NCBI GenBank assembly: GCA_031411235.1
Contig: JANOAR010000126.1
Span: forward strand, 1 to 22,826
Direction of reading: 5' to 3'
DNA: 22,826 bases
From: JANOAR01 sp031411235
GTDB lineage: Bacteria; Verrucomicrobiota; Verrucomicrobiia; Verrucomicrobiales; Verrucomicrobiaceae
Shown here: positions 22,013 through 22,826 of the stretch, piece by piece
Position numbering within the stretch: position 1 is the first letter of the stretch
Layout: the number at the start of each line of letters is the position of its first letter
Position numbers and translations under genes: made by a program
Notes under the pieces: generated by a model
What the model was told of the DNA's origin: nothing
The model's database searches: none
What the model saw: the letters and a program-made list of their open reading frames with translations, nothing else

Positions 22013-22564
22013 ATGGCTGAACAAGGACAAGGACAAGGAAATCAACGCGGTCGCGGTGATCGTCGTCAGGATGATCGCGCACCCTCCCCTTATGTGGAGA
22101 AGGTTGTTCACATCAATCGTTGCGCCAAAGTCGTAAAGGGTGGTCGTCGTTTTAGCTTCAGCGCCCTTGTGGTGGCTGGTGATAAAGCAGGCAAGATCGG
22201 CCTCGGCTTCGGTAAAGCCAATGAAGTTGCTGATGCAATCAAGAAGGCGACCGAAGGTTCCAAGAAGGAATTCATTTCCATCAATCTTAAGGACGGCACT
22301 ATCCCGCATGAAGTCATTGGCCGCCACGGCGGTGGTTACATCATGTTGAAGCCCGCTCGTCCAGGTACTGGCATCATCGCTGGTGGCGGCGCTCGCGCCG
22401 TGCTCGAAGCCGTCGGCGTCAAGGACGTCCTCGCCAAGAGCCTCGGTTCCAGCAACCACGCCAACGTCGTCAAGGCTACCCTCGCAGCGCTGCAAGCCCT
22501 GCGCATGCCCGACGAAATCTTCCGCTCACGCGGCAAGAAGCTCGCCGAGAAGGCAGCTCTATAA
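22013..22564 (+). CDS. rpsE: 30S ribosomal protein S5
   Basis: S5 (183 residues) works with S4 and S12 in decoding fidelity. A Gln/Gly/Arg-rich N-terminal stretch (AEQGQGQGNQRGRGDRRQDD) is longer than in E. coli. The double-stranded-RNA-type domain with VVKGGRRFSFSALVVAGD and GFGKANEV follows, then GAGGAR-like GGGARAVLEAVGVKDVLAKS in the second domain. No Shine-Dalgarno. rpmD (L30), which often follows, is absent: only 33 bp separate rpsE from rplO. Confidence 0.98.
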   Translation: MAEQGQGQGNQRGRGDRRQDDRAPSPYVEKVVHINRCAKVVKGGRRFSFSALVVAGDKAGKIGLGFGKANEVADAIKKATEGSKKEFISINLKDGTIPHEVIGRHGGGYIMLKPARPGTGIIAGGGARAVLEAVGVKDVLAKSLGSSNHANVVKATLAALQALRMPDEIFRSRGKKLAEKAAL

Positions 22565-22597
22565 AGCTATACAGCAACCCCCGCTTATCTTCATTCT

Positions 22598-22826
22598 ATG
22601 AGACTTCACGATGTAAAACCCCGCCCCGGAGCCAAGCACCGCCATCTGCGCGTCGGCTGTGGTGAAAGCAGCGGTCACGGCAAAACCTCAGGCCGTGGTC
22701 ACAAAGGCCAGAAGGCCCGTTCCGGTGGCGCTATCCGCCCTGGATTCGAAGGCGGCCAGATGCCCATGCACCGTCGCTTGCCCAAGAAGGGCTTCAGCAA
22801 CGCCATGTTCCAGGACAAGATCGAAG
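22598..22826 (+). CDS. rplO: 50S ribosomal protein L15, cut by the window edge
   Basis: The first 76 codons are present and open to the right edge. MRLHDVKPRPGAKHRHLRVG is followed by the glycine/lysine-rich loop GHGKTSGRGHKGQKARSG (27-44) and GFEGGQMPMHRRLPKKGF (49-66), both diagnostic of L15. L15 is a late 50S assembly protein. The start at 22598 has no Shine-Dalgarno and follows rpsE directly. secY and adk usually come next but lie outside the window. Confidence 0.95.
   Translation, partial: MRLHDVKPRPGAKHRHLRVGCGESSGHGKTSGRGHKGQKARSGGAIRPGFEGGQMPMHRRLPKKGFSNAMFQDKIE

Overview
The window reads as a Verrucomicrobiota chromosome, probably close to Prosthecobacter/Verrucomicrobium. This is inferred, not searched. 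The supporting signs are a perfect TGTTC-N4-GAACA palindrome in front of recA (the LexA-box type I recall being described for Verrucomicrobia), many starts without a Shine-Dalgarno sequence, and a ribosomal-protein cluster with no gene for L30, S14 or EF-Tu in the usual places. I see no rRNA, tRNA, CRISPR array, transposase or prophage gene.

Layout. 1-151 holds no convincing gene but has a long imperfect palindrome (18-98). 152-643 (-) is a small AraC-type regulator. 940-4451 (+) is a compact run: three small membrane proteins resembling the enterobacterial YqjD-YqjE-YqjK set, then two tandem PilT-type pilus-retraction ATPases. 4486-5124 (-) is a lipoprotein, divergent from a class III sirtuin (5242-5997, +); a perfect 18-bp palindrome lies between them. 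A strong bidirectional terminator separates the sirtuin from the convergent trigger factor gene (6066-7424, -). A small membrane-anchored or secreted protein (7563-8087) and recA (8325-9416) follow on the plus strand.

From about 9647 to the right edge there is one long translation cluster: a promoter and structured leader, then rpsL-rpsG-fusA (str), rpsJ-rplC-rplD-rplW-rplB-rpsS-[exported coiled-coil gene]-rplV-rpsC-rplP-rpmC-rpsQ (S10), and rplN-rplX-rplE-rpsH-rplF-rplR-rpsE-rplO (spc; rplO is cut by the window edge). Most gaps are under 65 bp with no obvious terminator, so much of the cluster could be co-transcribed. The conspicuous intruder is a 264-residue protein with a signal peptide, a coiled coil and a C-terminal beta-type domain, between rpsS and rplV. 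Other points worth a look are the YqjD-like/PilT run, shared features of the candidate rpsL and tig promoters, a UUCG-capped leader hairpin, a hairpin in the rplX-rplE gap and sequence drift between the two PilT paralogues.

All assignments come from reading the translations and DNA by eye. No database search, folding or alignment program was run.
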